Below, one piece after another: positions 13,047 through 23,490 of a stretch of 64,000 bases of DNA. The notes below the pieces were generated by a model, which worked only from the letters and a program-made list of their open reading frames with translations, searched no databases and was not told the origin of the DNA. This DNA is from Onchidella celtica (Eukaryota; Mollusca; Gastropoda; Systellommatophora; Onchidiidae), in NCBI GenBank assembly GCA_963931925.1, contig OZ007570.1:70742046-70806045 (forward strand), given 5' to 3'. Made by a program: the position numbers and the translations under genes. Each line of letters begins with the position of its first letter. Within the stretch, counting starts at the first letter, position 1.

Positions 13047-13786
13047 CATTCAGAAATTCATTCTTCAAAATAAATCTTAGCTCGATGATTATTAAAACTG
13101 CCTGAAAAATTCCACTTTCATTATGAATAAATTGTCACAAAAACCTATACCGGCTGTTGCCTCATCAATGAAAAAAGAAAGAAAAGTTTTTTCCGGCCCA
13201 AACAACACTTTGCTAACTATGGGATCAAGTCTAAACAGCCCTCAGCCCAACCACAGAAGTCACTGAGTAGGTGGAAAAAGTCGTGTTGAAAACTCATAAG
13301 TCGAGAGTTGCCTACTCGCGTGGTTCCCTCACGGCGAAAAATTATTACAAAAATTCCCAAGTGGGATTGCTTCTAAAATAAATACTGTTATGGAAAGAAA
13401 CACTGCTGGCTGTTACACTGTGATATTTTGTCACCTCCGTGTCAAAATAACGTGGAGGGAAATGGACGGCCCGTTTACAAGGAAATCGTTTACAATGAAG
13501 TATTGCAAAAATCTGACAACGAGAACTCCTGAGTTTGACGAAAGAGTCGACACGTAGACTTATTAAGTATCGGCGGGTCTCGTTAGACTGGGATACACGA
13601 GTTAGGTCTTTTCTTATTCTGCTGATGTACCGATGAACTGAACTAATCTTAGTGGAACTGAATGCCAATCTCAGAGAACTTCGAACAAACTGCTTTTGAT
13701 CAATGATTGTTGTCCGTCTGCCGAACGTTCCACTGGAGCAAAATTCTGCATCCTTATGAACAGTCGCGATGAATGTCACCTAATGG
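13047..13786. other. Spacer with an unexplained 144-codon frame
   Basis: A minus-strand frame at 13345-13779 is open for 144 codons. It has no recognisable domain, low hydrophobicity and many Arg/Ser residues, and it ends next to the LTR-like block at 13787. I do not call it a gene. Confidence 0.35.
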
Positions 13787-14840
13787 TGTCACAGGTTCCC
13801 AAGACGTGGTCTCCTGATCACAAAACAACAAAAACGAACAACGTTTACCCCGAATAACCCATCTCCCACAACAACAGAAAACGCAACGCTACGGTGCTGA
13901 GGAAGGATAGAATAGACGAGGATACAAAAGATAGACAACACACTATGACGATACAATCATAAAACGTGATAAACTACTTCCCTCACTCAAAGACAACATG
14001 AGTCATACGCTCGAATTCATACACAATTTATACACTTTATCATTAATTTTAAAATAGAATTACACCTAAAATATTTATCAATACAATCACTCACCACCCC
14101 CTTCACATATCATTATATCGTACTTATGGACATCACTCACCAACCCCTTCACATATCATTATCAATCTCTCGTACTTATGTCCTTTCTCCTGTCCTCCAA
14201 ATACTTAACTTCTCTTCACTGTCTTCTATTATTCACCACTCGAGACGACCTACAGTGCCGTCGGAGATCCCACGATTGGGACGACCTACACTGTCGTCAG
14301 CATTCACCACTCGAGACGACTGACACTGTCGTCGGAAACACCGCAACTGGGACGATCTACACCATCGCCAGCATTCACCACTCGAGACGACCTACACTGT
14401 CGTCGGAAACACCATCACTGGAACGATCTACACTGTCGCCAGCATTCACCACTCGAGACGACCTACACTGTCGTCGGAAACACCACAACTGGGACGATCT
14501 ACACTGTCGCCAGCATTCACCACTCGAGACGACCTACACTGTCGTCGGAAACACCACAACTGGGACGATCTACACTGTCGCCAGCATTCACCACTCGAGA
14601 CGACCTACACTGTCGTCAGCATTCACCACTCGAGACGACCTGTCCCCTTCAAGGTGTACAACCAGAATCCCCTCCAGTCCCCCTACGTGTCGTTGACTTT
14701 CCTCATTCTCCCCGTTCACTGCCAGTGCCGTCCGTGTTTTTCAAGTGCATCAACTTTAACTTTTCACGCTTTCACTCACCCTTCCGTTCCTCCGTGCACT
14801 CACTCGACTTTCATACATAGGTGTACCCACAGGGGCGTCA
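13787..14840 (-). mobile_element. Possible diverged LTR containing a minisatellite
   Basis: Read on the plus strand it starts TGTCACAGGTTCCC and could end GGGGCGTCA, followed by the pyrimidine stretch cccttccatt. The first 80 bp loosely resemble the antisense start of family A LTRs (compare 18289), including 'acaacaaaaacgaacaac'. No 5-bp duplication is seen and the boundaries are tentative. It carries the 71-bp tandem array at 14230-14641. Confidence 0.35.
14230..14641. repeat. 71-bp tandem minisatellite
   Basis: The word cattcaccactcgagacgac recurs at 14301, 14372, 14443, 14514 and 14585, an exact spacing of 71 bp, with one shorter step of about 35 bp at the right end. Each unit itself looks like a half-repeat dimer: two variants of 'gacgacctacactgtcg' about 36 bp apart. 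Flanking partial units reach back to about 14230. The plus-strand 172-codon frame across it is a repeat translation. Confidence 0.9.
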
Positions 14841-16189
14841 CCCTTCCATTACTAATGAAAACCTCTCTTGACAAATGGAAACACATTGTAACGACATGTT
14901 CGGTATGTGTTCTTCATACTGTAATGTTCGTTTCTGGAACAAAACCAGTCCTATTCTGTGATGCTCTGGCTTTTGTCACTGGTGTGTCTACTGGTACCAG
15001 TCTCAATTGTAATAATAGTTCGTCCATCAGGTATGATGATGACCTTAACAACACCAGATGAATAAAGAACAGAAATTGTTGAGAATTTCAACACATGGAC
15101 AATAAAGAGAACTAAAGGACACAGAGGACAGAATGGAAAGACGGTTCTTTCATGAAGTCTCAAGTATTCCACAGTCTCAATTGTACGTAGCAATCATTTT
15201 GCTATTTTGCATGTGTGCGCCACAGAAGAATCTCTGCGCAGTCATGCAGCGCCATGTGGTCCTCAGTGAAGAGGGAACTATCTTTATTTTAAGACAAACC
15301 TTTCCTTCTAACAGTGCTATCAAAAGATGGATTCTGACGTTTTCTGTTCTTTTTCAAATAATAGACAGCAAAATAGCTTTACGTGGTCTACACAAAGGTG
15401 CCCAATGGCATCGGGAGGTAGCAACAAAGCTTTCGTTTTCATCAAAGTTCGGAATATCCATCAGTTTGGGAGACTCACCAGGTTTCTCTTCCTGGCTTTG
15501 CCCTACTTGCTGGCAACGAGAGCCATGTTTCCTCCCAAGTACATACTTATTAGAAGGGCTTTGCTTGCGATTTAGCATAAGAAAACAAACAGGCTCCAAT
15601 GAAATGGCTGGAATCTAATCCCAGGTCAATTCATTTCCTTTATCTTTATGTTGTCAAATTCAAGACATATCAAAGCAGTCGTTAGTAGATGGGCATTCTG
15701 CAGTTTCTGTGCTTAATTAAAGAAGGTATTTTGTTGTTGTTTCCTTCTCTTTTTTTCCAAGACTATATGCTATTCCAGTTACCATACAATTTGCCGATAG
15801 AATGAAAGGACAAAAACTACATGTTTACCAAAGGTTCATGCACAGACTTGAATCGGTTCCGTGTACGATAACTGTTATTAGCCATAAACGAAACCACAAA
15901 TCGACCTGTTTAGGAATTTGAAAGATGAGAAGGAGAGAAGTGTGCACACTCCCTGCCATAGAGACAGCAAGTGGCCTGTCATTGTGCACATATTAATATA
16001 ATAAGTAGGTTTGCATCTTTGGATATTCCACAGATTAGACATGTGTGCATCGTTAGGTGAACTTGCGGAGTATGGTAATGGTAGCCAATTTGTTGCAGAA
16101 AGTAACTTATTGGTAACTGGTTATTTTATTTAAATACCTTGACTAACAAAGAGCTTTCGGATGATGATGATGATGATAATGATGATGTA
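14841..16189. other. Spacer upstream of the receptor gene
   Basis: A plus-strand frame of 161 codons (15133-15618) and an overlapping minus-strand frame of 81 codons (15354-15599) show no motif I recognise. The minus-strand peptide (…GRKHGSRCQQVGQS…) could be a scrap of transposase, but this is a guess. A (GAT)n run is at about 16163-16187. Confidence 0.4.
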
Positions 16190-16262
16190 TTTGGGACGTT
16201 TTGCTACATACTTAGTGTTTTTTGTTTCGATATTATTTGATGCCTGTTGTCTGGGCGGCTAT
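16190..16262 (+). repeat. 73-bp block shared with 20217-20292
   Basis: A stretch ending GATGCCTGTTGTCTGGGCGG matches a segment at 20217-20292 at roughly 80% identity by eye. It lies about 200 bp upstream of the receptor start codon and so may be part of its promoter or 5' region. Confidence 0.6.
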
Positions 16263-16430
16263 GGATAAAAGACCCGTATCCCAAAGTGTTATACTTTAGA
16301 CCAAAAAGTAGCCTTTTAATGGATTTAGCCATCCCACTATAACAGATAGACGGAAGCCAGCTCCTAAACCTCAGGCTTTCACACAGTAGTGATTGACATC
16401 AGCTTATTGCCTGCCTTGCTGTTATTGTTT

Positions 16431-16433
16431 CAG
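16431..16433 (+). other. Likely 3' splice site in the 5' UTR
   Basis: The tract ctgttattgtttcag is followed by TTGGTGC and, 34 bp later, by the receptor ATG. Pyrimidine-rich tract plus CAG fits an acceptor that joins a distant 5' non-coding exon to the single coding exon. The matching donor cannot be placed. Confidence 0.5.
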
Positions 16434-16467
16434 TTGGTGCTGAGACCAGGAGGTGAACTACGCAAGA

Positions 16468-17487
16468 ATGAATACAACTTGTGAAGACGAACAGCGTGCC
16501 TTAATAGGTAGGCCAATCCCCAGCACAGTCTCGTGGACAATTTTGTATGTGTGGATCCCCACACTTGGTATTGTTGGCACAACAGGAAATATGATCAGCA
16601 TAATCATCATTTGCCGACAAGGACTTAAGAAATCTTCAAACATCTTGTTGCTGGGCTTGGCTTCAGCTGATATGTCTCACCTGTTCAGCACCATCAGCAT
16701 TCCCACCATGATATATTATTACAACTCTCCTCCATCATTTACTTTTTCTAAAACTGGAAATTATATTCTCTTTGCACTGTACATATTTTTCAATTATATT
16801 ATGTCAGCGGCGCTTTTCGTTTCCATTACTTTACCTGTTGTTATTACAGTAGAACGACTTATTGCTGTATTCTGGCCACTGAAATTCCACTTAATTCTGA
16901 CACCAGGGCGCACTGCTTGCGTCGTTGCTTCTGTCTTCATCTTCTGGGGAAGTTTCTATCTCCAAGGCCTCTGGTACCGTGAATTAAAACACGTTTGTGT
17001 GAATGGCCGTGTTGTTGGGCGCTTCCAGCCCACTAAAATACTGTTGGCGGCTCATAATGCTGGTATCTTGGATGTTGTAAATACTATTGAGAACCAGTTA
17101 AGTGGTATTGTGCCACTGTTATTTGTAACCGCTGGGTGTCTTGTCATTGGAATAAAAGTAACAAGGCAGTCTATCATAAGAATGAAGATGACATCAGGTA
17201 CTACTGCTTCTGCCTCAAATGATGTGACAAAATCAAATAGAAAAGCAACAAAGACGTTATTTTCTGTGTGCGTGTTGTATGTGATTTGTAATCTAGCGAC
17301 ATTCGTCATGTTACAATTCTGTTTAGAGACTGAAGGGGAAAGTTTCTTTTGCGACAAGGAATTGCACTACTACATTCGGGGTTTCTCTGTTTTAAACAGT
17401 ACAGGCGATTTTGTCATTTATGTTGTTGTCAATAAGAACTTCAGAGATGAGTATAAGCGATTATTTAGCTGTTTTTCATGCAAGTGA
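16468..17487 (+). CDS. Class A GPCR, gastropod chemosensory-receptor type
   Basis: The product is a 339-residue seven-helix receptor that should sit in the plasma membrane and signal through G proteins; the ligand is unknown. The frame is open five codons further up to a GTG, but the ATG at 16468 (agaATGAATAC) is the natural start. Numbered from that ATG: TM1 about 23-49 with the GN signature (TTGNMIS); TM2 about 57-81 with LASADM (the LxxAD motif); TM3 about 97-130 ending in ERLIAVFWP, where ERL replaces DRY; TM4 about 148-168; TM5 about 202-232; TM6 about 260-285 (KTLFSVCVLYVICN); TM7 about 298-321 with NSTGDFVIY in place of NPxxY. It ends in a short Cys-containing tail. N2 lies in an N-glycosylation sequon (NTT). 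Length and single-exon coding fit the chemosensory receptors described in Aplysia. Peptide-receptor-like orphan GPCR is the alternative label. The paralogue at 27860-28909 shares FHLILTP and ERLIA. Confidence 0.9.
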   Translation: MNTTCEDEQRALIGRPIPSTVSWTILYVWIPTLGIVGTTGNMISIIIICRQGLKKSSNILLLGLASADMSHLFSTISIPTMIYYYNSPPSFTFSKTGNYILFALYIFFNYIMSAALFVSITLPVVITVERLIAVFWPLKFHLILTPGRTACVVASVFIFWGSFYLQGLWYRELKHVCVNGRVVGRFQPTKILLAAHNAGILDVVNTIENQLSGIVPLLFVTAGCLVIGIKVTRQSIIRMKMTSGTTASASNDVTKSNRKATKTLFSVCVLYVICNLATFVMLQFCLETEGESFFCDKELHYYIRGFSVLNSTGDFVIYVVVNKNFRDEYKRLFSCFSCK

Positions 17488-17507
17488 AAACATTATTAAA
17501 GATTTGG

Positions 17508-18288
17508 TGTCACGAGCCGTGTGGTTAGTTTTTTTGGTTAGTCCGTGAGCTGTCTAATTTTGTCGAGCATGGAATGTTTTAACTGAGGATCTTCATTTAG
17601 CTGGTGTGTGAGAGTGTTGACAGGTTCACGGACTTCGAGCCCGTGCAGAGTGGAAAGAGTAGGGATAAGAGGGGAGTTGGTAGTCTAAACGTGGGAGCAC
17701 GAAGTTTTAAATAATGGGTTAACGTTTAGGCGATTAGCGCTGTGAAAGTTAAGTTTTCGAAACTTGTTATGTTGTAGTTAGTCTTGACTAATGAGAGGAG
17801 AGATCCCATAGCAACCTCCGAGGGTATAAAATCAAACACGCCCCATTTCCCATCGGATTCATATTACTTGGCATTGGCAAGAATGGGGAATCACGGTGGC
17901 CTCCCACCTGAGTGGGAGAAGACAGTCAAAAGGAGCTCACACTGCGTTAAGAACTTCCAGTGACGGAGTCTCGATGCACCAGACTTGAGTGTGTATACAG
18001 CCATAGTCAGAATTCTCGCTCGCCTGGATATGCGAGAGAGGTAAGGGTGAGCTTGAACTTACGGTGTGTATGCAGGGAACTGTTACAATAGGAGACTAGC
18101 CTTCCGCCAACTATCGTGACGGAAGACCAGAATAGGAATAGTTGATAGATGTTTAGTAGCTGTCAATTTGTGCCCTTAAGATGAGATGTGTTTAATATTC
18201 ACATTTGGAATTCTTAGAGTGGAAGAACTTATTTTCACATCCTATTGCGTAAATAGGTCAATCTAAGAAAAGGGAAAAAAAGTCACAG
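17508..18288 (+). mobile_element. LTR-like block, poorly bounded
   Basis: Begins TGTCACGAGCCG, the same first ten bases as family A LTRs, only 20 bp after the receptor stop codon. It includes a TATA-like gggtataaaatc near 17823. It could end at CTGTTACA (18087) or at AAGTCACA (18287), just before the antisense LTR that starts at 18289. No duplicated flank supports either end, and the interior does not align obviously with the other copies. Confidence 0.35.
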
Positions 18289-19084
18289 TGTCACAAATCC
18301 CAGACTGGGAGATGTAATAGTTTATGACAGGACGACAATCACGAACAAACAAGTTAACACTTAACAAAACAACCCATCAGACTCACACATTTATTAAACA
18401 TAATTATACATATAATAGCGCAATTACATACATTATATTATTGAAATGCACTGCCGTACAACGGCCTTATTCTCACACACACTCTCCCTCGGATCCACAA
18501 TCCGGTAGTCACTCCTAAAGGCACTTCGGCCTCAGCCTCTCCCCTCAGGGTCTTAATAGTACATTAATGATTCACGGGCACCGCCGTCTCTCAACATCAC
18601 CTTCCTATTGCCATACAACTTATCAGTTCACTCGCCCATCATCATGGCAATAATATAGTATCTCATTCACTCTCATATCTACGTCCCTGTCCGTGGCCTG
18701 ACTGCCACGACTTTATGTGCCTCTACTGTCCTGCACTGACAGCCTCACTTCTGGCCTATGTGTGGCCTCCGGCCCTATGCTGGCCTATCCCCTGTGCTCA
18801 TCGAGGTGGCTCTGCGGCCCGTCCTCGACACCAGTCATTACTGGAAAGACTCCCTCACTAGTCTTCTCGACTGCTCCCTTTATGTCCGCCCGATGGGCTC
18901 TTATTCACAGGTCCGCTCCGTCCGACCTTCTAACTTGCAGTGATAGTAATATCGCGCTTTCGCCTCATTCAGACCCTCCCACTACTCACAACAGCACGCT
19001 TAACTTGCTGTCTACTGTGAGCCCTTCTTACTCTACACCCGCTCTGTAGCAATCCCCTTAATTGCATTCACTCCACTCGTGACA
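18289..19084 (-). mobile_element. Family A LTR, antisense, with adjoining internal end
   Basis: Plus-strand reading starts TGTCACAAATCC and ends CACTCGTGACA. It is the inverted counterpart of 9683-10834, with shared blocks such as the one around 'gactgccacgac' at 18700 and the 'cctcagggtcttaa' block at 18545. On the minus strand it is immediately preceded by a polypurine tract (19085-19103), as expected of a 3' LTR whose internal region lay to the right. The rest of that element is not recognisable, so it is a broken fossil. Confidence 0.7.
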
Positions 19085-19103
19085 TCATCCCCCACCCCAA
19101 AAC
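19085..19103 (-). other. Polypurine tract beside the LTR
   Basis: Minus-strand reading is gttttggggtgggggatga, directly abutting TGTCACGAG. G-rich purine runs at this position prime plus-strand synthesis in LTR elements. The second LTR family in this window has a very similar tract at 45408-45420. Confidence 0.6.
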
Positions 19104-19178
19104 ACGTAAAACAAGAACTTAAAAACAAAAGAAACAAAAACAAAAACCACTCAAACACACATCAGATGACAATTCGAT

Positions 19179-19436
19179 TTATTGAGGTTGGTCGAGGCCT
19201 AACTTGGCATCAGCAATTACTATAGTATGTCCATGTTCCTGTGGCATTTCTTGGACATCATTATACCCAATACAAACCGATAAACTTGTCAAATTTCCTG
19301 AGGGAATATTGATTCCCTTTGCTTCTACTACTACATGTTTTATGTTCAGTAATGTGACTTTTATTGAGAAATTTCCCAGAATTGAATTGTCAGTTTTCTC
19401 ATGTCGGTCATCTTTAAATTCTGTGGCTACTTGTCC
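19179..19436 (-). CDS. Coding-like stretch upstream of the polypurine tract, unrecognised
   Basis: Minus strand, 85 codons ending in TAA at 19179-19181. The peptide looks like real protein: it contains KVTLLNIKHVVVEAKGI, LTSLSVCIGYND and a terminal IADAKLGLDQPQ, with a balanced composition unlike random AT-rich translation. Upstream lies cctttacag, a usable 3' splice acceptor, so it may be a terminal host exon. Its stop lies only about 75 bp from a polypurine tract and LTR in the same orientation, so it may instead be the last coding part of that broken element. I do not recognise the family. Confidence 0.4.
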   Translation of the reverse strand, partial: GQVATEFKDDRHEKTDNSILGNFSIKVTLLNIKHVVVEAKGINIPSGNLTSLSVCIGYNDVQEMPQEHGHTIVIADAKLGLDQPQ

Positions 19437-20216
19437 CTGTAAAGGTGGTCATTTGGAGTACATTGGTTTAACTAGATCATTTTTTTGCTGTTGATGAAAT
19501 GGCCAAGAACCAACCAGTTTCTACCAAGAGTTTATTTTTTCCACTTTCAATTCATTCGATTATGGTACAAAGTAGAATGCTCATAATATCTCACATCTCT
19601 CTTTTGAAACAGTTTTTGTTCCATTACGGTTGATCAAGAAATTATCGTTAAAACTTGCGTCGATTATAACATCCTGATGATCAAAAGGAATTTAGATTAA
19701 AAAAAAAAAGAAGATTAATAATTATTAACCTTGGACATTGCCCGGTCACGTAATCTCACTGCCTTTCACTTCCCTCACACCCCTCTCTTTCACTTGCGTC
19801 TTTGAGGTAATGGCACCAAAATGAATGTACGCCAGATATTACAGTCTCTCTCTTCCCGGCGTTAGCACTGAAGTGAACACTCTTGAAAGGCAATCAGATA
19901 CTTATAGGTCAAGGTTAAAGGAAAAAAATGATATGGATGATGAGACAGGCCGTTTGCGATCAAGGTATTCCCACACACGGGCCAGTTGAAAGAAACGATG
20001 ATGGCCAAGTTTGATGAAACATTGTAAACACCCACACAACACAAAACTTGTGGGATCGCAGCAAGGCTTGAAGCAAAGACCAAATACGACAGGAAGAAAA
20101 AGTTATATGCTTTAAAAAAAAAAAGTAGATACTGTGTTAAGAAGTAGAATAGTAGACTGTACTTAGATTTGTATTTTCTTTACTTTTGCGTTTTATTGTC
20201 TAGTATCTGCATAATT
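19437..20216. other. Spacer, no gene recognised
   Basis: AT-rich spacer with an A run near 19700 and another near 20115. No motif, repeat end or splice signal can be defended. Confidence 0.5.
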
Positions 20217-20292
20217 TTTACGCCACGTTTTCCTACATACAAGACGTGTTTCTTGTTTCCGATATATTTGATGCTGTTGTCTGGGCGGCTCG
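20217..20292 (+). repeat. Second copy of the receptor-upstream block
   Basis: Partner of 16190-16262: both run from an ACGTTTT...CTACATAC segment to GTTGTCTGGGCGGCT. No receptor coding sequence follows here. The next feature is a GA microsatellite, so this may be the remnant of a duplicated 5' flank or a small dispersed repeat. Confidence 0.55.
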
Positions 20293-20310
20293 AGAAATTA
20301 CCCTGATTAC

Positions 20311-20366
<56 letters not shown>

Positions 20367-20375
20367 AGAGAGGAG

Positions 20376-20412
<37 letters not shown>
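20311..20412. repeat. (GA)n microsatellite
   Basis: Almost pure GA dinucleotide repeat of about 100 bp with a few GGGAGAG interruptions. Confidence 0.95.
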
Positions 20413-20416
<4 letters not shown>

Positions 20417-22401
20417 GGGCTAGGAGTAATCAGTATAAATTAAAGATCATCAAAACGACTTTCTTCTAGAATGGTTTAAAGAATAAAATTATCTTCTCGA
20501 AGACATTTCTGGAAGCAGGAGTAAGTCTAACCAGCCATTTTTGCAAGATTACGTTACTTAACAAGTCAAATATTAAAGCGAACTAACTAAAATCAGTGAG
20601 GTCAATAAATTCAGTCTTTTGGCAGAATGTATTTAAAACTTGGTTGGACCTGGAAAAAATGGGGTTCAGAAGGAGTAAATGATGTGGATACAACATAAGC
20701 GATCAGCCGTCATTCAACAACGATAATGTTAGATATGAAAGTATGCCACTGTAGACAGAAAAAAATGGGTTAAAAGAGGGATTAAATATTATGTTTGTCA
20801 ATATTATTGTTTAATGAAAATAATTGGAATACACAGCAAAATGTATCAGATAGTTAGACCTTGTCTTTGAATTCAGTTCGACTAATGGGCAGCTACACAG
20901 GCAGTGAAAAGAGAATAGAGGGAAAGTTTTGTTAAACCTTCAATAGAAGACAGACTTTTTTTGGATAGGGAAGATGAGGTAGATGAACATGGTAAGTTAT
21001 CTTTAAGCAAAGGAACAAATTTGAAAGACATTAATACGAAAAAATAAAAACAAACTCTTTTTTTGTGTATTACAGGATTCTGGAGGCAAAAATAAGATAT
21101 TGACATACGCCCTTATTTTGGTACTGGTTTTAGAGCTTCTAAAGAATCCATACTGGGGCTCTTAAAATCCTACATAATATTTGTCCAACACATACTCTGC
21201 TTTACACAATGAAAACAAAGGAAAGTGTTAAATGCGAGTACTGTAAAGTATCTTATTTTATTTACTGGGCATTCTCTTTTCCAGTGCAATAAACTGAAAG
21301 ATTATTTGCCATATAATGCCCAGTGAAAGTAAAACTGGGAGATAAATTGAAATAAATCAGAAAAATGTGTTATTTGGAATACTAATTTAGACTATACAGC
21401 AAACGGAAATACCACTGAGGATATTAACACTATTATACTAATCGCTAAAATGCGTCTGTAAAAATATAAATTGAAATTTGAAAAGTACAGTATTTTAACC
21501 TCAATTTTGCATTCATCAGAGACAAAAATGAAAATAGAAAAACGTGCATAAAATATGTCGTGGACAAAACAACAACAACAACAAAAACAAACAACATGAA
21601 CGAATGAATGAATGAATGAATGAATGAAAAGTGAGAGGGAGATAGTCAAATAAAAATACAAAAGCGAGCAGTTAGGGGGGGGAAAAGGAGGGGGGGGATC
21701 AATGACGAAAGATGAAATATGAGACAATTTTTAGGCTTGGGGCATGACGTAACTTTTATCATTTTGCGTAATAATATTTTAATATCACTAAAATGTTTAT
21801 TCTATTGATACTGCTGGCAATATATTATTAATTGTTTAGAGAATATTAAGTGGATTTGATATACCAACAGCGGGAGATTATTAACTATCCATTTTTTTTT
21901 TATTCATTATTTATGACTGTCGGTAACACACATAACGTGTGTCATACAGAATATACACCATCTACTTATAATGAACAGTAAAATCTTGTTCCCTGACAAT
22001 GTAGAGGTCTAATGGGTTCGAGAAAAGCCGGCAACGCAGAATGAATTCAGTGGGGGATAGAAAAGATTTCCGACCCTAGAGACAGTCCTGACAAATAGCT
22101 ATGTATTTATTTACTTGCTTATCTACATACTCCCATAAGTTGTATTTTCCTTTTCTTTTCTATCTATTTATTCACATTGAGTCCATTGACTTCTATTTAT
22201 GAATAAAAACCTACCTACTACTTTTTATTTTGCTCTTTGAGTTATGTCCTTATTATATATCTATTCAGTTATCATCGTGCACAGATTGAATAAATTCCAA
22301 ATTGCACAACAATCTGCCCCCCCCCCCTCCTCACCGAAACCTACAAAAAAATCAAGATGAGATGGCTTTATTCATGACAAACATGATTTCACAACTCACT
22401 C
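20413..22401. other. AT-rich spacer
   Basis: No gene recognised. Contains a short (TGAA)n run (about 21602-21628), G-rich runs near 21675-21700 and a poly-T tract near 21895. Short frames on the minus strand are low-complexity. Confidence 0.5.
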
Positions 22402-22478
22402 CATCCCTCTCTCTCTCTCTCTCTTTCTATCTCTTTCTATCTCTTTCTCTCTCTTTTGTTCTCTCTCTCTGTCCTCCC

Positions 22479-22518
<40 letters not shown>

Positions 22519-22565
22519 TTTTCTCTCTTTTTCTCTTTCTCTCTCTCTCTCTCTATCTCTGCGTC
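22402..22565. repeat. (TC)n microsatellite
   Basis: TCTCTC repeat with TCTATCTCTTT interruptions. The Ser/Leu-rich plus-strand frame is its translation. Confidence 0.95.
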
Positions 22566-23490
22566 TGTCTCCAGGCCCTCCACTTGGACAAGGAAACGAT
22601 CATTGGTTACTTAGTGAACAAACTCTACATCTATTATGTTGAACCAATTTTCTAAATAATAAAATCTTTGTAAGGTAATGTTTACAAGTATTACATGCAA
22701 ATTAAGCAGTGGTAATGAGTAGGAAAACTAAAAAGGCGCCGCAGACCTTATTGTAGGCACTATTGCCGGTGTGACGGAATATTTGGTACCCCGTTGTGGA
22801 CGTTGCCCCGAAATAAGACTAGTATTTCACAGTAAAATGCACCCAGAACAAATACTTCATAGTAACACTTCCCTAGTGCATTTCGTCAAAAATGAAGATT
22901 TTTAATACTTTCACATGAAGCCTCTAAAGCTGGACGAAATGTGATCATAAAAACCTTCGAATTCTTATTATGTATCGAAAAACGATTTTAATAGGTTTTT
23001 TTTTTTTAGAATAGCAGTTGTTTTTTCGGTCGGGGAGGGGGCAGGGGTGACGTTGTACTTCGACCGTTGGAAAGTTTACTATGTAATAAAAGATCCTGGG
23101 GAACAAACTCTTTATAGCACTTTATCCCCCAGGACCAGACACTATGAAGTAAAGGTCCCACCCCCCCCCCCCCGGAACTTTTGCTTCATACGGAACGTTC
23201 CGCTTAGAATAAATATTATGTACATTGAAGAAAATGTTTCCCCCTCATGTCATAGAAACGGAATGTGTAAATTTCTGAAGCCAGTAAATAATAATACATA
23301 TTTTACACTGCAGCTGAATTACTCATTATTTCATAGATTTAAAGTATTTTTTTTTTCCTCGTTTTTTTGTTGTTTTTTTTTGTTTTATTTTGTTGATTTA
23401 CACCTGTTTATTTGTTTCATTTATCGAAATATTGATCTGTAATTTTTATATGTGCATATGGGTGTGTATGCATATGTGCTTGTATGTGAA
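22566..23490. other. Spacer with imperfect palindromic segment
   Basis: Around 23085-23165 'aagatcctgggg' and 'cccccaggacc' form an imperfect inverted pair about 40 bp apart, followed by a run of about 14 C. A T-rich stretch is at 23345-23395. No gene is recognised. Confidence 0.45.

Noticed and set aside
14178-14696. 172-codon plus-strand frame, or a CRISPR-like array
   Set aside because: The array is a head-to-tail 71-bp minisatellite without unique spacers, in eukaryotic DNA.
15133-15618. 161-codon plus-strand frame as a gene
   Set aside because: No recognised motif, an equally open antisense frame, and no splice or promoter signals.
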